A stretch of DNA of 64,000 bases from Paragonimus westermani (GCA_008508345.1 QNGE01000280.1:159615-223614); one strand, 5' to 3'; shown: positions 12,040-24,639, counted from the first letter of the stretch. Numbers and translations: made by a program. The notes: a model not told the origin generated them from the letters alone.

Positions 12040-15000
12040 ACATTCCATACTGCATCGACCGTTGCGCAGGTTATACCGGCTCACCATGTCTGCTGCACAT
12101 GGCAAGGTGGATGGACGAAAATATGCTACTACCAGACACTCACTCCCGTACCGATCCTCCAACTTGGATCCTCCAACAGATATTGCTCACTCAAGTCTCA
12201 GTATCCTGAAGACCAACAGGAGATAGTCCCGTGGATGCAGGACGCTCTGTGCTGGACCATGGAGTGTGCGCACGCTGTTGGATCGATAGAGCGTAACATA
12301 ATGTTCGGAACGACGAACCACACTGCTCGTGATGGAACTGTGTCACTATTGTATCGACGTAGCTGTATTAACTGAGACAAGGCTTGCAGACCAAGGTAAG
12401 CTCCGAGAAGCAAGTGCAGGGTACACCCTCTACTGGTTAGGTTACCCAGCAGACGGTGCTCGGCAGCATGATGTCTGTTTCGCAGTTGTTGATCACATCA
12501 ATGCTTTGATGAAAGGTGAACCGCACGGCATCATCCTTTGAATCCTGTCGATGCGCCTGCGACTCGGTCGAGATAAATATGTTACATTTGTTAGTGTTTA
12601 TGGTTCAACCATTTGTCACACTGATTATACAAAAGACCACTTCTATGATCAACTATCCGCTACAATCCTGTCGGCGCCGGTGAGTGACCGACTGTTTGTT
12701 CTGGATGACTCGATCGCTCGAGTTGGGCGCGACTTGGTAGCCTAGCCGAGAGTCCTCAGAACCTACATCAGTTGAGTCAACGAGAGCGATGAGCTTGTGT
12801 TCCATCTATGTGCTACTCACGAGTTGGCTATCACAAACACTCGATTCCAAATGCACGCGAACGATATCACAGTGTGTACTCATCCACGAAGCGGCCACCC
12901 TTATTTGCTTTATTACGTGATTGTGTAGTGTCATGGCATTCGTGAAGTGCGTTCGACGCAAATGATGCACCGATTACAGGCTGGTCAGGGCCAAATTGTC
13001 CATCCATGTACGCCATTTTGTTTATGGTAGATCTTGCGGACAACGGCAAAAGCTGGATATCAAACTATTGGAGAACTGTGAGACAAACTCTACTTTTCAG
13101 TGTTCATTTGCTGCTCGTATGACAGAAGCTCCTGTATTCACTACCCCAAAGGGTATGTAACAACTGATCAAGGAACGGACTACGGCAGCACCCACCGAGG
13201 AGATCGGTCGGAAGCGTAAGAAACGCCCGGGCTGGTTTGACGATAACAACGTGGTTATCTCCAGCTTGGTACGAAAAAAGAATACCGCGTTTGCCAATTT
13301 CGCATTGAATCCAGACAACGAAGTGAAGAAGGCCACGTTCCGGAATATCCACCGTCAACTGGCCAAGCGTTCTCGCGGAATCAAGAATAACTGGTGGAGG
13401 AAGCAGGGTGAGGGAATACAGGACTTCGCATATTGTCGACAACACAAGCAGTTCTACGATTTGCTTAGGGCGATTTTCGGTCCATCCATCCACTCTACCC
13501 AGGCACTGGTTGACGTGGACACGGGCTGTTCATGCACCCAGCCAGAAAGCATCACGAAAGTATGGTGCAAACACTTTGGTAGCCTACAAAACCTCCCTGA
13601 TACCACTGGTTGGGTGACCTTTAACAGCCTGCCGCAACAGACCATCAAACCTTCACTTACTCTCGCCTGGGATTTGTCAGAGTTGCAGAGAGTGGTCAGC
13701 TGCGCTACCGGAAAGCTACAGCTGAGGATGGACTGCCAAGTGAGATCCTTAGAAATGGCGGACCGGCACTGGAATGTGCACTGCTCCGGCTGGTTCACTT
13801 CGTCTGAAGGCACGAGGTGATGACGAAAGATTTTGAGGATACCCTCATCGTACCGTTGTTTAAAGGTAAGGATGGCAAGCGATACCCCCGACAGCTGTCA
13901 GAGCCTAAGTCCGCTGAGCTGTGCAGGCAAGGTGCTTGCCAGGCTGAATACGGAATTCTCGGAGGTAAATGTTCTTGAGGAACCATACGGATTCCGGGTA
14001 AGTCGCAGTACGATCGACCTGGTGTTTGCTGCTAGACAGTTTCAGGAGGAATGCTGGGAACGAAACCGGCCTTTGTTCGTGGACTACACCAAGGCCTGTG
14101 AGCCGCGAGGCGTTGTGGACTGTGATTGGTAAGGTTGGGTGTCCAACTAAGTTCGTCAGTGTGATTAAATTGTTGCATATGGGCATGAGTGCAAAGGTTC
14201 AATTGTGTAGATCTACTTCCGATGACCCTGACATTGTTACTGGCGTGGAACATGGTTGTGTCCTAGCCCCAGCCCTATATAGTTTACACTTCACTGCTAT
14301 GGTAACAGTCGCTTTTCAGGACTCTGAGGGGTGGACAGCGTTGCAGTAGGGCACCGGACGCGCCTGCCGAATATACGACATTTCGGCGCCCCAACTCGGC
14401 TACACACCCCAACGACGCGCAGATGACAGCGCGCTTTTTGCACAAAGTGAGGAAGAGCGGCAACGCCTGGCGACGGCCATTGCATTCGCGACATTCAAGT
14501 TTGGATTGGACATCAACACACGTAAGACGTTTTCCTTCTTTCAGCCTTCTCGGAGTGGATGCATTGTTTCTGTACCCTCACCCGACAATTAGTGTCAATG
14601 GAGATGCTGTCCGTAGCCGCACGTATTTTCGCCACTTGGGTAGCACCTTGTCCACCAATCTATTCGTAAACCGCGAGTGAACAGTTCGTGTGGCAAAGGC
14701 TAGTGTTTCTTCCAGACGTCTTGAAAGACTTGTTTGGAAGAACCACAGCCTGAAACCTAACACTAAGTTCTTAGCCTACCGCTCAATGGTGCTGTCTATA
14801 CTGCTGTACGGCAGTGAAACGTGGACAGTGTATCAGCGGAACGTGCGCTACTTGATCCGCTTCCATGTGCAGNATGGTGCTGTCTATACTGCTGTACGGC
14901 AGTGAAACGTGGACAGTGTATCAGCGGAACGTGCGCTACTTGATCCGCTTCCATGTGCAGTGTCTGAGGTGCATCGGTGGTCGGACATGGTTCCGAACAT

Positions 15001-15420
15001 TTAGGTACTACGGCGAGCAGACATGAACGGGATGTAAGCCTTGCTGATGCTGAAACAGCCCCGTTGGCTAGGTCACGTCCGATGAATGGGCGATGACCGT
15101 ATTCCGAAGCATCTGCCGTACGGATAGGTGAAATCAGGTAAGCAAAATCCTGATGGTCAAAAGCGGGGATATCAGGATGTTTTACAGGTAAGTCTCTCAC
15201 ATCGTAACATTGATTTTAGATTTGGGAGGACTTGATGTTGAACCGGACGGCCTAGAGGAATACGATTCGGACGGGCGTTCGAAAGTTCAACGAGCAGTTA
15301 TTGCGCGGCCGAGAACGAAAGCACGCCGTACACAAGGGAATCATCGGTGCCATAGATCGTGGTGACGTGACTCTATGGCGTTACGGTGTGCGGCCGCAAA
15401 TGCGCTGGCCGTTTGGGATC
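12040..15420 (+). mobile_element. LINE family B, nearly full length (AP endonuclease + RT), degenerate
   Basis: The endonuclease starts near 12,245 (SVRTLLD), then ELCHYCIDVAVLTETRL-type text near 12,330 (catalytic Glu region), AGYTLYWLGYP near 12,418, and LFVLDDSIARVG near 12,695 (from the family's LGDFNARVG). A 189-codon open stretch (13,251-13,820) is the linker and RT entry. RT follows: ARLNTEFSEV and YGFRVSRSTIDLVFAARQ near 13,940-14,040, FVDYTKA near 14,075, GVEHGCVLAPALYS near 14,240 (SGVxQGCxLAPxLF box). The thumb YRSMVLSILLYGSETWTVY is near 14,780. The region that should hold YADD is too decayed to read. The 3' end near 15,240-15,420 is approximate. It is distinct from family A in every box. 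Confidence 0.8.
14786..14960 (+). repeat. Exact 87-bp duplication separated by a single N (probable assembly join)
   Basis: 14786-14872 and 14874-14960 are identical, with the only N of this LINE between them at 14873. Both encode the LLYGSETWTVY thumb segment. RT proteins carry this once. Identity of two 87-mers inside an otherwise decayed element, separated by one N, fits two contig ends joined without merging their overlap better than a biological duplication. Confidence 0.85.
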
Positions 15421-16261
15421 AGTAAGTCACCAACATACTCACAATGCAACTTCAATGAAGAGATCAGTAATTTAGACTCAGATAGATCATATCATTATAT
15501 CCATTCTATCTCTGTTAATGTTTGCGTCAGCCAAGACCATGGACGTATGGTAACTAGTCCGCTCCTCATTTCAGAAACTTTGGTACCTACTTTATTCTAC
15601 CCATTCTTTTCTCCAGCTTTGTTGGTGTATTGTATGACGAATGGTTCGCCTGTTCTTTCCGCAGTCCAGTCTGAATTTTGCTTTTCATCCTTACCCCCTC
15701 TAAAACGTATTAACATGCAGTCCTATACTGAAATACGTCTTGTAATAGATTTTACATCTCCTCTCAGTTTAGATCTTGTTATTACAGTCTCTCTGTGTTT
15801 ATTCTCCGAGAGATTAAGATTTTTTTTCATGTCCATTAATCAATCGGTTAACCAGCACTGGCTGGCTGAACACGAAGACCTCTCACACACACACACCTAC
15901 CGGTCTTATTCCTTCGGGTTTACACTGGATATGTGATGTGTGGGTGGAACTGCAAGTGATGCAGCGCAAACCATTTGCGCTGATGGTTAAGCACAGGCGT
16001 CCTTTGGCTTCGGTCACTGTGACTTGCTAATCCGAAGCGGATACCGCCAACCATAGTGCAACTTGTGTGTCACTTGCTGGATTACGCGTCAAATTCACTT
16101 TGGGGTGAATGAAAGTGCAATATGAAATTGCATGTTGAATGTAAGAAAGCACGTGTCTGCAACAACAGTGGTATCGAGGTGGCCTCCGGGAGGAAAAGTA
16201 GCAAGGCATTTCATTGATTGATGAAAGCTTAGTTACTTATTCCCGTAAAAAAAATTTGAGC
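15421..16261. other. No gene recognised
   Basis: A long plus frame (15,301-15,936) continues from the LINE B tail into this stretch, but its later part is T/C-rich with no motif. A short CA tract lies near 15,885-15,895. Confidence 0.5.
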
Positions 16262-16359
16262 AGCGATGTCAGAAACGTTTTTTCCCCACAAGGTATCTCT
16301 CGAGCATATTTCACTGCAACTCATCAGGTATATCCTGCATTCTGTTGGTTTATATAACA
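16262..16359 (-). repeat. Inverted terminal repeat of PLE A, left arm
   Basis: Read on minus, it aligns without gaps to 17381-17478 (about 73 of 98 positions by hand). The best-conserved core is tacctgatgag, one variable base, then tgcagtgaaat. CTGATGA...GAAA recalls a hammerhead core, but no proper helix II can be drawn. Confidence 0.75.
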
Positions 16360-16529
16360 AGATCCAATAACCATTATGAAGTCAAACAACAAAATTAATA
16401 ACTACGCATACCATACATATCATTTACCAGAGCAGTGTGATACTGATGAACAAACCTTTTTGATCGCAGAGGGAGCTCCATTTGGTAATTGCTACCTCCC
16501 AGTGAAGCGTCGGAACAACTGCTCCATAC

Positions 16530-17303
16530 TGTAGTCCGTTTACTAGAAACATTTGGAGTGGGTGGTACCCACACTTTCATGGTTTTGTGCCGGTCCAGTA
16601 TAAGCGTGGTCTGGTGAGAACTTTGTTTTATCTTGCAAAGCAAATCTGTTCCAGAGAGACGCTGACCAAAAGGTTGTTATGATTAAGAACCACGTTCAAA
16701 GATAATGGCTATCGATCAGCATTTGCAGTGAACTTCAGCAAACAGTTGCCGGCTGCCGCGATGGCTTCAACAGCTTCCAATCTGAATGTCCACCTCTGTT
16801 TACCTTAAGAGGGTTATGACGTCAGTACTTTGTTGAAAAACCGTCTCACGACGGTTATGGGGCACACGTTTTATTCAACTCAGCTGGCCATGCTGTTCAC
16901 CGCCGCACGAATCCCAACACTAACACAGAAGAAACGGCTACCGCTTTATGCCAAACCTTACATCACTTATGAATTCTCGTGTGTGCCGGGCCACTTACAA
17001 AGGCAGAACAGAGCGGCAGTTACGTAATCGGGTAAGTAAAGACATTCCAGTTTGGGTTCGCAAAACGATCGTGGATACCACAATATCGGATTCAAGTCAG
17101 AATGTGACAAATCACAAGGTCCCGACATCATCGATGGCTCGACACTTGACATGTCAACCCCAAATGAACCTGGAGAAAGCCCTTCGGATGTTACGCAACA
17201 AACAAGTTGAAGAATTCTCCGGTTTGCAGAGACAATCAGCAAATGGAAGCCATCTCTCTGCGTACAAAATGACTTGTTGACCAGTACCAGATTGTCCTGG
17301 TAA
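16530..17303 (+). pseudogene. PLE A: RT thumb/linker and GIY-YIG endonuclease
   Basis: From 16530 the frame reads HGFVPVQYKRGLVRTLFYLA then KQICSRETL (the YKRGLV...A..IC block shared by PLEs after the RT), then KDNGYRSAF, then ARIPTLTQKKRLPLYAK and ITYEFSC. A frameshift near 16,985 leads into CRATYKGRTERQLRNRVS (GIY-YIG core: GRTxRxLxxR, catalytic Arg kept), then SSMARHL. The tail RFAETISKWKPSLCVQNDLL ends in STRLSW and a TAA at 17301-17303, the usual end of trematode PLEs. In-frame stops are at 16680 (TGA) and 16806 (TAA). Dead copy; family assignment strong. Confidence 0.85.
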
Positions 17304-17380
17304 CTGGTGTGCATTGATGTGTGTGACTGTGCGTGTGTTTGTTGATTATGTTGTTTGGTTTTAAAACGTCCACTAACATT

Positions 17381-17478
17381 TGCTACATAAGCCCACAGAC
17401 TTCAGTATGTACCTGATGAGATGCAGTGAAATGTGCGCAAGAGATGCACTGTGCAAACAAACTGTTTTCGACTTCTCT
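17381..17478 (+). repeat. Inverted terminal repeat of PLE A, right arm
   Basis: Mirror of 16262-16359. It begins 78 bases after the PLE stop codon and contains tacctgatgagatgcagtg followed by aaat. Confidence 0.75.
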
Positions 17479-18164
17479 CTTCATTGACGAGTATCTGTTC
17501 TATTTTGACGAGAAATTTATCTTTAACGTAAAATCCTTAGATAGATTATTTCATCATAGGGTTTTAGTGAGAGATTGCTCAGTCTCACCATTGTCAAATT
17601 ACTTTAGGCGGTCTTCAATGGGAGAAATTCTTTTGATTTCGCGACAATAATGAAGTTACTCTGAAAAGTAACCCGATTTGTCGACATTTTTAACTCAAAA
17701 TAAGTTGGTCTGATCGTTGGGACTTTCGATAGAGCCTTCATTATCGCGCTGATGGCGGTCACTTGAGTTGCAGGAAGCCCCGTTTCGATTGGCTAATACG
17801 TAGTAAACAAACTGCACCAACTTGTTTACACTTCATCCTCTCTATACCGGAAACTTTTGTCTGTATCAGCTATACTTCAAAATGGTTTCATCTGAGAACC
17901 CTCGCAACTTGGAAATATTAAACAAAAATTAGCTGCCCTTATTTGAGCGGAAGAAGAAGCGGTTTATTTCGGTGTTATTCTAGATGTACAAATCACGCAG
18001 GCGGAACCGAAGTAATCATCTAGGAGTGCAACAAAAGCCTAATTATTTTCGGGCGAGCTAGTCTGATTTATTGAAGTGGACTACTGAGGCATTATATGCA
18101 ATTAGTTTAGGATGCATATCACTGAGGGCCGAAATAATTTGACATATATTTCAGTCTTATTTAC
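17479..18164. other. No gene recognised
   Basis: Spacer between PLE A and PLE B. No motif seen. Confidence 0.5.
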
Positions 18165-18545
18165 TAGGTGAACTCCGTATCTAATTCATCGCATCCCAAG
18201 TTCCCCGGTTTTTCAACAAAGGCAGACTGACAGTTCAGACGTCATTCATTCGTTCACTTGTTCCTGTGGATATTGGTCGAACTTCAAGGCAGCTCTCGAA
18301 ACAAATCTGAGAATACCAGCCACGGTGGTTGGAGCAGAGTGAAACACGATCAGTCAACAGTGCTATCTTTGCTCATCTTGCTGAAAATGAACACTGATCA
18401 AGCCCTCCAAGTGATCCATTGTTTGCTAGGTAACCTACCAAAGGCCGTCCGAATGACATCACTCAGTACTGCTGAGACTATCGGAATTAAGCTGCTTGAC
18501 CCAGTATTATGTTGTCAAAATCGGCTTGTTTAGGCGTTGCGTTTA
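18165..18545 (+). mobile_element. Penelope-like element B, GIY-YIG fragment
   Basis: Translations in adjacent frames give SSDVIHSFTCSCG (the Cys-rich lead-in), then IGRTSRQLSKQI, one stop, EYQPRWLEQSETRSVNSAIF and AHLAENEH. This is the GIY-YIG core with catalytic Arg and the downstream AI.HL...H motif. A further shift leads into DQALQVIHCLLGNLPKAVRM and TAETIGIKLLDPVLCCQNRL, the usual PLE C-terminal block. Two frameshifts and one stop break it. Only ~130 codons survive, and no RT boxes are upstream. No terminal repeats were found. Confidence 0.75.
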
Positions 18546-20489
18546 CCGTGACCGCAAACCCACCGGGTCGGTAGCCAACATGTGCAGTCAAGCCTGTGGA
18601 CAAGCGTTACTTAATGACCTACTCAAACCATCACCAACTGATTTTCCAGTGACCTCATCTCTTTATAATAAATCCAGTGGATATCTTGATTTTACTCTAT
18701 AAACCCCTTATGTAATTGTACCGACTTGAAAATGAATTATCGGAAAAATATGGTTACTTGTATGCCTTTATTCTCATTGTCGTAATGGGCATGTTTGAAA
18801 AATCATTTACCATTGATTCACAAGAATAACGGGTAGAATTAACAAGTAAATTCAGAATACCGATTTTAAACAAGTATTTCCAACCCGAGATAACGTGTAA
18901 TGTGGCAATTATTCAAAATCGATTCACGCGGATAGCATGGCTCTAATGAGAGGACTATTTGTTCCACCGAAAGTGTACCTCATCTGTTCGATTTGTTCCA
19001 TTTGTGTAACCATTGGATAGGCTTCACGATAATGAATAATGAGTTTATCGATACATCTAAAGCCAACGCAAAATCTAACCGTGAGATGACTGGCAGTTGC
19101 GTTGTGCATCATGTACTTTACCAAGCACGATATCCTAATTTGCATAGATTCGTAAACATGCATTCTTCGTGATCAAACAGGTTTGAAAAACACCACGATA
19201 AAAAAAATAAATCATTGTTAGATTCGTGAAGGTGATCACTCTTATCCTTAATCCTGCAGAAGTCAATCCCGGTTACTGTTCACACTATAAACCCTCCTAT
19301 TAAAGTTCAGAATAGCCACATCTCTGAAGTCGTTAGACATGTTGACAGTATTTTCAAACAGTAGTATATCACGCGCTAAACAGTAATAACGCTGCTTTAA
19401 GAGAGTGATTGGCAATGTGATAACTCTGTTACTGTCAGCAGAGAAGTGATTGTCACATTTGGGGCATTGAGCTACTCTAGTAGTCTGTCTATTTTGAGCT
19501 ATTAGTTTGCCTGTGCACAAAGCTGTTTCTTCTACGTACACCATTTGGGTTGAGAATTGTGTTTTCTCCAGGAACCACAGGCGGTCCCATGGTGTGATTT
19601 ATTGCATCTACGTCAGTTTCTGTGCCCATCGAAAAGGGTTTGAGCACACTAGAGTTTCAAGACTGTTCGATTCATTTTCAGCATTGTGATTACAAAATCT
19701 AGAGTCTATCAGTACTCATTATGACTAAGAGAAGGGACATTTAAATATTCGAAAACCAATAGCATTTTAACCAGTTTACAGTTACTACAAAATGTGTTGA
19801 AAACAACGGACATCTATATATTTACAAGACCATTCCAGACGGACAGGTGCGTGCTTACACCCATACACTCATTTATGAATACGTACACGACTGGCAGTTG
19901 TCGGCATTCTCTCGGATTACCTTTTCACATTAAACAAATGTGAATGAATCACCCCCCCCTCCCCGTCTTCCGTTCGTTAACACAGACGACTTGCGTTGCA
20001 TCACATTTAATCGCACCCATGTACCTGTATTCGGTGTAAACTCAGGAAGTTAAATCACTGTCATACTGGTTCAATGAGGGCAGTTGTCTCTGCCTACCTA
20101 CGAAGTTCGGATCAAGAAAACGTCGACCGAACTTAACATGGGCGGTTTTGTCCGTTTTTTAACTGAACTGACGGGACATGCTGAATACCACTCATAAGAG
20201 ACTGTAGTTAATTATTTATATAGAGTATACTGTAAAGATAAAAGATCAGTAGTCAGCATGGTCACCTCACAACCAAAATGGTCTGGACAAAAACTGTGGC
20301 ACCATCACTAGGCTTTAATTAGAACGAAATGTTAATCTGGTGCTTCCTCACTATGGATTCTAATCAAACGGCTTTTCTGTATGTAACCCAGTATACAAAG
20401 TGTCCTGTTTGTAATAATTTGAATTCTAAAATCTAAGTTGATACTCAAATGGGGAATAAAAAGGTCACTCGGAAATGAGGTTGTTGCCT
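18546..20489. other. No gene recognised
   Basis: Unannotated, largely AT-rich. No family motif on either strand. Confidence 0.5.
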
Positions 20490-22160
20490 CTCAGAAAATC
20501 ACCAGAAAAATCCAGGTAGAGATAGTCGATATATACATATATGTGTATATTTCGAAAAAAGTCGTTTGACAATCACTACCAAATACCCGCTTCGTAAACC
20601 CTTCGTTGCTTACTCGTTGGACCCACCCGACGTGAGCGGTCGAACGCAAACATCGGTGGTCAAATACCTGAAGACGATTCACGCCTTTTACTCTGAGTGG
20701 CCGAGTTTCCGTGCCGTGTAGTAATACAGCCCTCACTATCGCCTTATACACACCACGCTTGAACTTCAGAGAGATACCTCTTTGTCGCCTAAAGGTGTCC
20801 CAAACTGGCCAATACCGCCTCAGCCATACAGGTATGCGCTTCCGTTGAATTCCTGATCTCTCCACCGCTGATTCAGCTTCTTAGGTGCATAAATCCGTTA
20901 GCAGTTTCCATGTCTTCATTATTCAACATTAAGTTAGCATAATCACGGAACTCCTGCAGAAACAGTTTGTACTTTGAGGCTGCATAGTGCATTCTGAAGC
21001 ATTTAGCACAAGGCAGAATAGCGTCTAACATTGTCTGTACTGCTTGTACGTTGTTAAACAGTTGTCAAACACCCTGCCTTCAGCATAATCAGTCAGCCCG
21101 TCTTCCACCAGGTAGGAGCTCCACGTCGGTATCTTGCGAGTGCCGCAGACAGTTCTCCAGTAGTTCACCTCCCACACAATTGAACAGAAATGGTGGAAGT
21201 AAACAGTCTTGACGTACGCCGCTTCTGGGGATGAATCGACCATACGGTTCAACGTAAACCATAACCTGGACTAAGATATGGGAATAAGGCGCCGGCAACG
21301 TGTCCACATAGTTGGCCGCTGCGCCTCTGCGTTTAAGCGACTCCGCAAGTGTTGATCAATCCACCGGATCAAACGCACCTTCGTAATCGAGAAATGTGGC
21401 AGACGTCTGTCGGCGGTACAGGTGACGCTGTTCCAAAATTCGGCGGAGTGTAAAAATGTGATCTATACATCCCAGCCCAAGGCTAAACCCTGCATTTTCT
21501 TCCCTAATGTTTGCCTCCCGAGTTGCTGTGGATTGGCGAAGTATACTGGATGCCAGAACTCTACCAATGATTGAGGCCAAACTAAGTCTTCCATGGTTTT
21601 CACAGGAGCCCGTGATACCTTTCTAGAAGGTGGGAACTATTATCGAGTGATCTCAGTGGGGAGGGATGGTCTCCGTCGTCCACATAAATTGGAACAACTG
21701 AGTCAAATACTCTACTAACACCTCAATTTCTTTGGAAAGCGGTGGTGTGTGATCATCTGGACCAGCAGCCCTGCTGAGTTTGAGAGCCGAAGTACAACTG
21801 CAGACCTCAGTCTCAGTGGATAGTTTCAAATCTGTGGACAAGGGTGCTACATTACAGGTTTGTCGTGGCAACACGGTAGACGCAGCAGACTAGCTGAATT
21901 ATCTCTCTAATTGTTCCGTCCACCGTTCTAACCTCCTGGATTTGCTATGGATGAGTGTGTCATCTGTCTCACTGATAGCTTCACTGACAGACGGTCGTCT
22001 GGGGCTAGTGTTATGAATGAGCTTGAAGAGTCCCGCCGGTGTTCCCTGAAGCAAAAGCGGTATCCATTTCTTCAACTTCCTCCATTAACCAATTCTCACG
22101 ATCAGCCTTTAGGCTTTGTTTCAGCTTCCTACAGATATCTCTCCCATACGTGTTATGTGG
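20490..22160 (-). mobile_element. LINE family A, minus-strand copy (RT), degenerate
   Basis: Reading minus from 22,150: the linker near 22,020-22,150; ALKLSRAAGPDDHTPPL near 21,770 (GPDD entry); MASIIGRVLASSILRQSTAT near 21,560; AGFSLGLGCIDHIFTLRRIL near 21,470; TSATFLDYEGAFDPVD near 21,370 (first catalytic Asp kept); GRFIPRSGVRQDCLLPPFLF near 21,230; then, after a frameshift, the site expected for YADD is lost (DYAEGRVFDN). The thumb KFKRGVYKAIVRAVLLHGTE lies near 20,740, and NRLQVFDHRCLRS near 20,660. The copy ends near 20,490 in AT-rich sequence, lacking the 3' module. Confidence 0.85.
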
Positions 22161-22179
22161 TTAGTTCATGTATTAAGGA

Positions 22180-22700
22180 TGCCAGCTAGTTGCCTGCCAC
22201 ACCGAGACTCTGCCAACGCTGCAGCTGACTGGCGCATGGTGGGAAGTGGACGTATGATGATCTGACGTAGAGAAATGAAATCGGTTACAAAGGGCTTAGC
22301 CACTGCAGATCGTGTTGGTCTCCCGGGTTGGGGGCCTCGCGACTCACAGAGTCGATGAGTGAAGACTTTAGATAAGATGGCAGCTAATCCAGCTCAGAGG
22401 CGTGAATTTTGTCGGTTTGGCCGATTTGTCTGTGAAGTGAGTGCACTTAATGACGTGGGGCAGTGAAAGTCGTAAGAAAGTTGTCTTTCTGATGACGCCC
22501 TACTGAGATCAACCTACAGCTCGGTTGTTTGCCTGCAAGGTGTAAGCACCTTGATGTTGAGTGTTTGAATATTGGCGTAAATATGCCCTTTTTAGTGCTT
22601 AGATCCCTTCCCATCCCCTGTATTCTTCTCTTCTCTCTTCCTATGCAGAGTTTTCTTTTTCTATTCTTGGTTATGTGGCAATTAAGCACCAATGTGGAAC
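22180..22700 (+). mobile_element. LINE family A 3' end, plus strand, abutting the minus copy
   Basis: Plus-strand text parallels 9,800-10,290: LPGWGPRD-type text near 22,320 and 'gataagatggcagctaat' near 22,370 (C-terminus, KMAANxAQ), then 'tcggtttggccgatttgtctg' split over the ORF end, and the shared UTR words 'ctttctgatgacgccctac' and 'cagctcggttgtttgcct'. It starts just after the 5' side of the minus copy, so two fragments of one family lie back to back in opposite orientation. Confidence 0.7.
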
Positions 22701-24639
22701 ATTGATGCATTACTGTTTATGATGATGACTGTATATATATCCACGAAAACGTAGACTGTAGGGAGCGGCAAACACCGCGTTAATTAGGGACTGGTTTCAA
22801 CTATGAGCAAACTGTTTGAACTGGTGAAGAAGGCAAGATCAGTATAATTTTGCCGAATGAACTGAAGCAAATTTTCAAAGCAACACGAACCAATATAGCT
22901 TAACAATTTTCAATTGCAAGCATGTCTTCACCCGGTGAACGATTTCAGGGAAGTCTGGGAAGATAGGGTGATACTGTAAATTTGGCAACTGAGTGCACAT
23001 TCGCGGTTATCGAAGATAACATATTCCACTGAATCGTAAAATGACAACATTAGTAATGCGGGTGTACACGAAATATTTAACCTGGTGAACAGCATGGCTA
23101 TCGTGATTTCCTACATATATTGTCACATTATTAACGAGCATTCTATGTGCCCTTCGGCACCTCCTCATTATGTACATCACAATAATCACGAATTAGCCCG
23201 GTACCGGTATTTCGTTGTTTACAACGTTGAATGCCTGTTAACTGGTTCATAAACGGCCAAAAAAAGGCTTACGGGGAAATTTCACCACTTTTCTCACCTT
23301 CTGCAGTCACAAGCTTGAATGGTTTCAGTACACACAATGTGAGTTTACAAACATTAATACAAACTGTATCGTGTTCAAGGAAAAGTATTGCCATGTCTGA
23401 TATAGAAAAACTGCTTTAGTCCTCGCTTTGTTCGCAGGCAGGGTCGGACAGCGATGATTGAAAACTGTTATCTGAGCGAGTTCTGGATTCTAATGTTCCT
23501 ACTGCACAACGGGAAAGTTTATAAACTGACTAAGTCAACATTGTTACTTGCGTTCATAACGTATCACTTTAGTACGACACGTGGATCGCGATTAACAACG
23601 CGTTCAAAAGATATTCAAGCGGAACGTCGTAATTCGTGCCATCAGCTCAATTCAACTAGGGCAGCTATCACAAGCAAACAGCGATCGAACATCATACACC
23701 TATAAACATATTCCTTATAATTCAGTTCAGATGACGATGAAATGCAGAAGGTAGGTGTATAAAATAATCTGAAAAATAACTCATCCTCTTCCAGAACAAA
23801 GGCTGGAAAGCAGTGAAAGCACCCTTAGGTTTCCTACTAATCTCGAACAGACGTTTTTAGGAATGTTAATGTTTAACAAGATAGCATTTTTAAAGCTGAT
23901 GATGAATAGGTTTAGCTTAAAAACAGCCTAGTCTAGATACCACACTTTGAACTACTGGAGTGTAATGTGCAGACCACATAAAGTGGCTGGCTAACTAGCT
24001 CACTTGATCAATTAACAGAAACTGAATCAAGTTCAGTTCCCAGATTCACATTTGTTGAAGTATGCGTGTTAAGTAGTAAACTATTTAGTCAGCAACCAAC
24101 ATATTTTCACAGGTGTTTTTCGACAGCCCTGAACAAACTACTCATACGTTGGCTAGCTGGCGTATCTTTTCAAGTATTAAATTTGCACGCAGCACGCATT
24201 TCAACCCCATCGTGGGCGTTGCGGACATACGGAAATTACACTTAGACAGTACGGCTGATAGCAATCTTTCGAGTGGCAAAACCCGTGAAAGCTCCGAATT
24301 TCACTAATGCATAGGTACAACTCGGAATTTTAGTACGTACAAATGAGGCCAAACGTAACCCATACACTACAGCTGAGAGCAGATTCAAAAACACATATGT
24401 GGGGTCCCGTTAAAGCCAGTTTTGTGCGTGGACAACTCAACCGGCTGCCATGTAGACGTCCTCCATCCTACTCACCGGATATTCACCCCCAACGGTGTGG
24501 AAGATTATATCTTTTTAAGTAACAGATCGGTGGATTCTCACTAAATGTATCCTACCAATTTTGATACGAGCCTGCCCTGTCGGGAAATAGTTGTTTTGTG
24601 TGATTTTGTTTACCGTTAAAATTTACAGTTTTACATCCA
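22701..24639. other. No gene recognised
   Basis: No motif, repeat family or structured RNA recognised. The N-terminal part of PLE C may begin near 24,500 but is unreadable. Confidence 0.5.

Larger units (their letters stand above)
16262..17478 (+). mobile_element. Penelope-like element A with inverted terminal repeats
   Basis: A 5'-truncated PLE keeping the C-terminal third of the protein (16530-17303), framed by ~98-bp inverted repeats (16262-16359 and 17381-17478). PLEs encode one protein with a telomerase-related RT and a GIY-YIG endonuclease, and are often bounded by pseudo-LTRs in direct or inverted order. The RT catalytic boxes are missing here. The boundaries are taken as the outer edges of the inverted repeats. 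Confidence 0.8.

Noticed and set aside
15301..15936. 211-codon plus frame
   Set aside because: Starts inside the LINE B tail and continues into T/C-rich sequence without motifs or family resemblance. Treated as tail plus chance extension.
17408..17452. Hammerhead ribozyme in the PLE A right arm
   Set aside because: CTGATGA and GAAA are present, but the 8 bases between them cannot form helix II, and no cleavage triplet with matching stem I follows. Kept only as a conserved motif.
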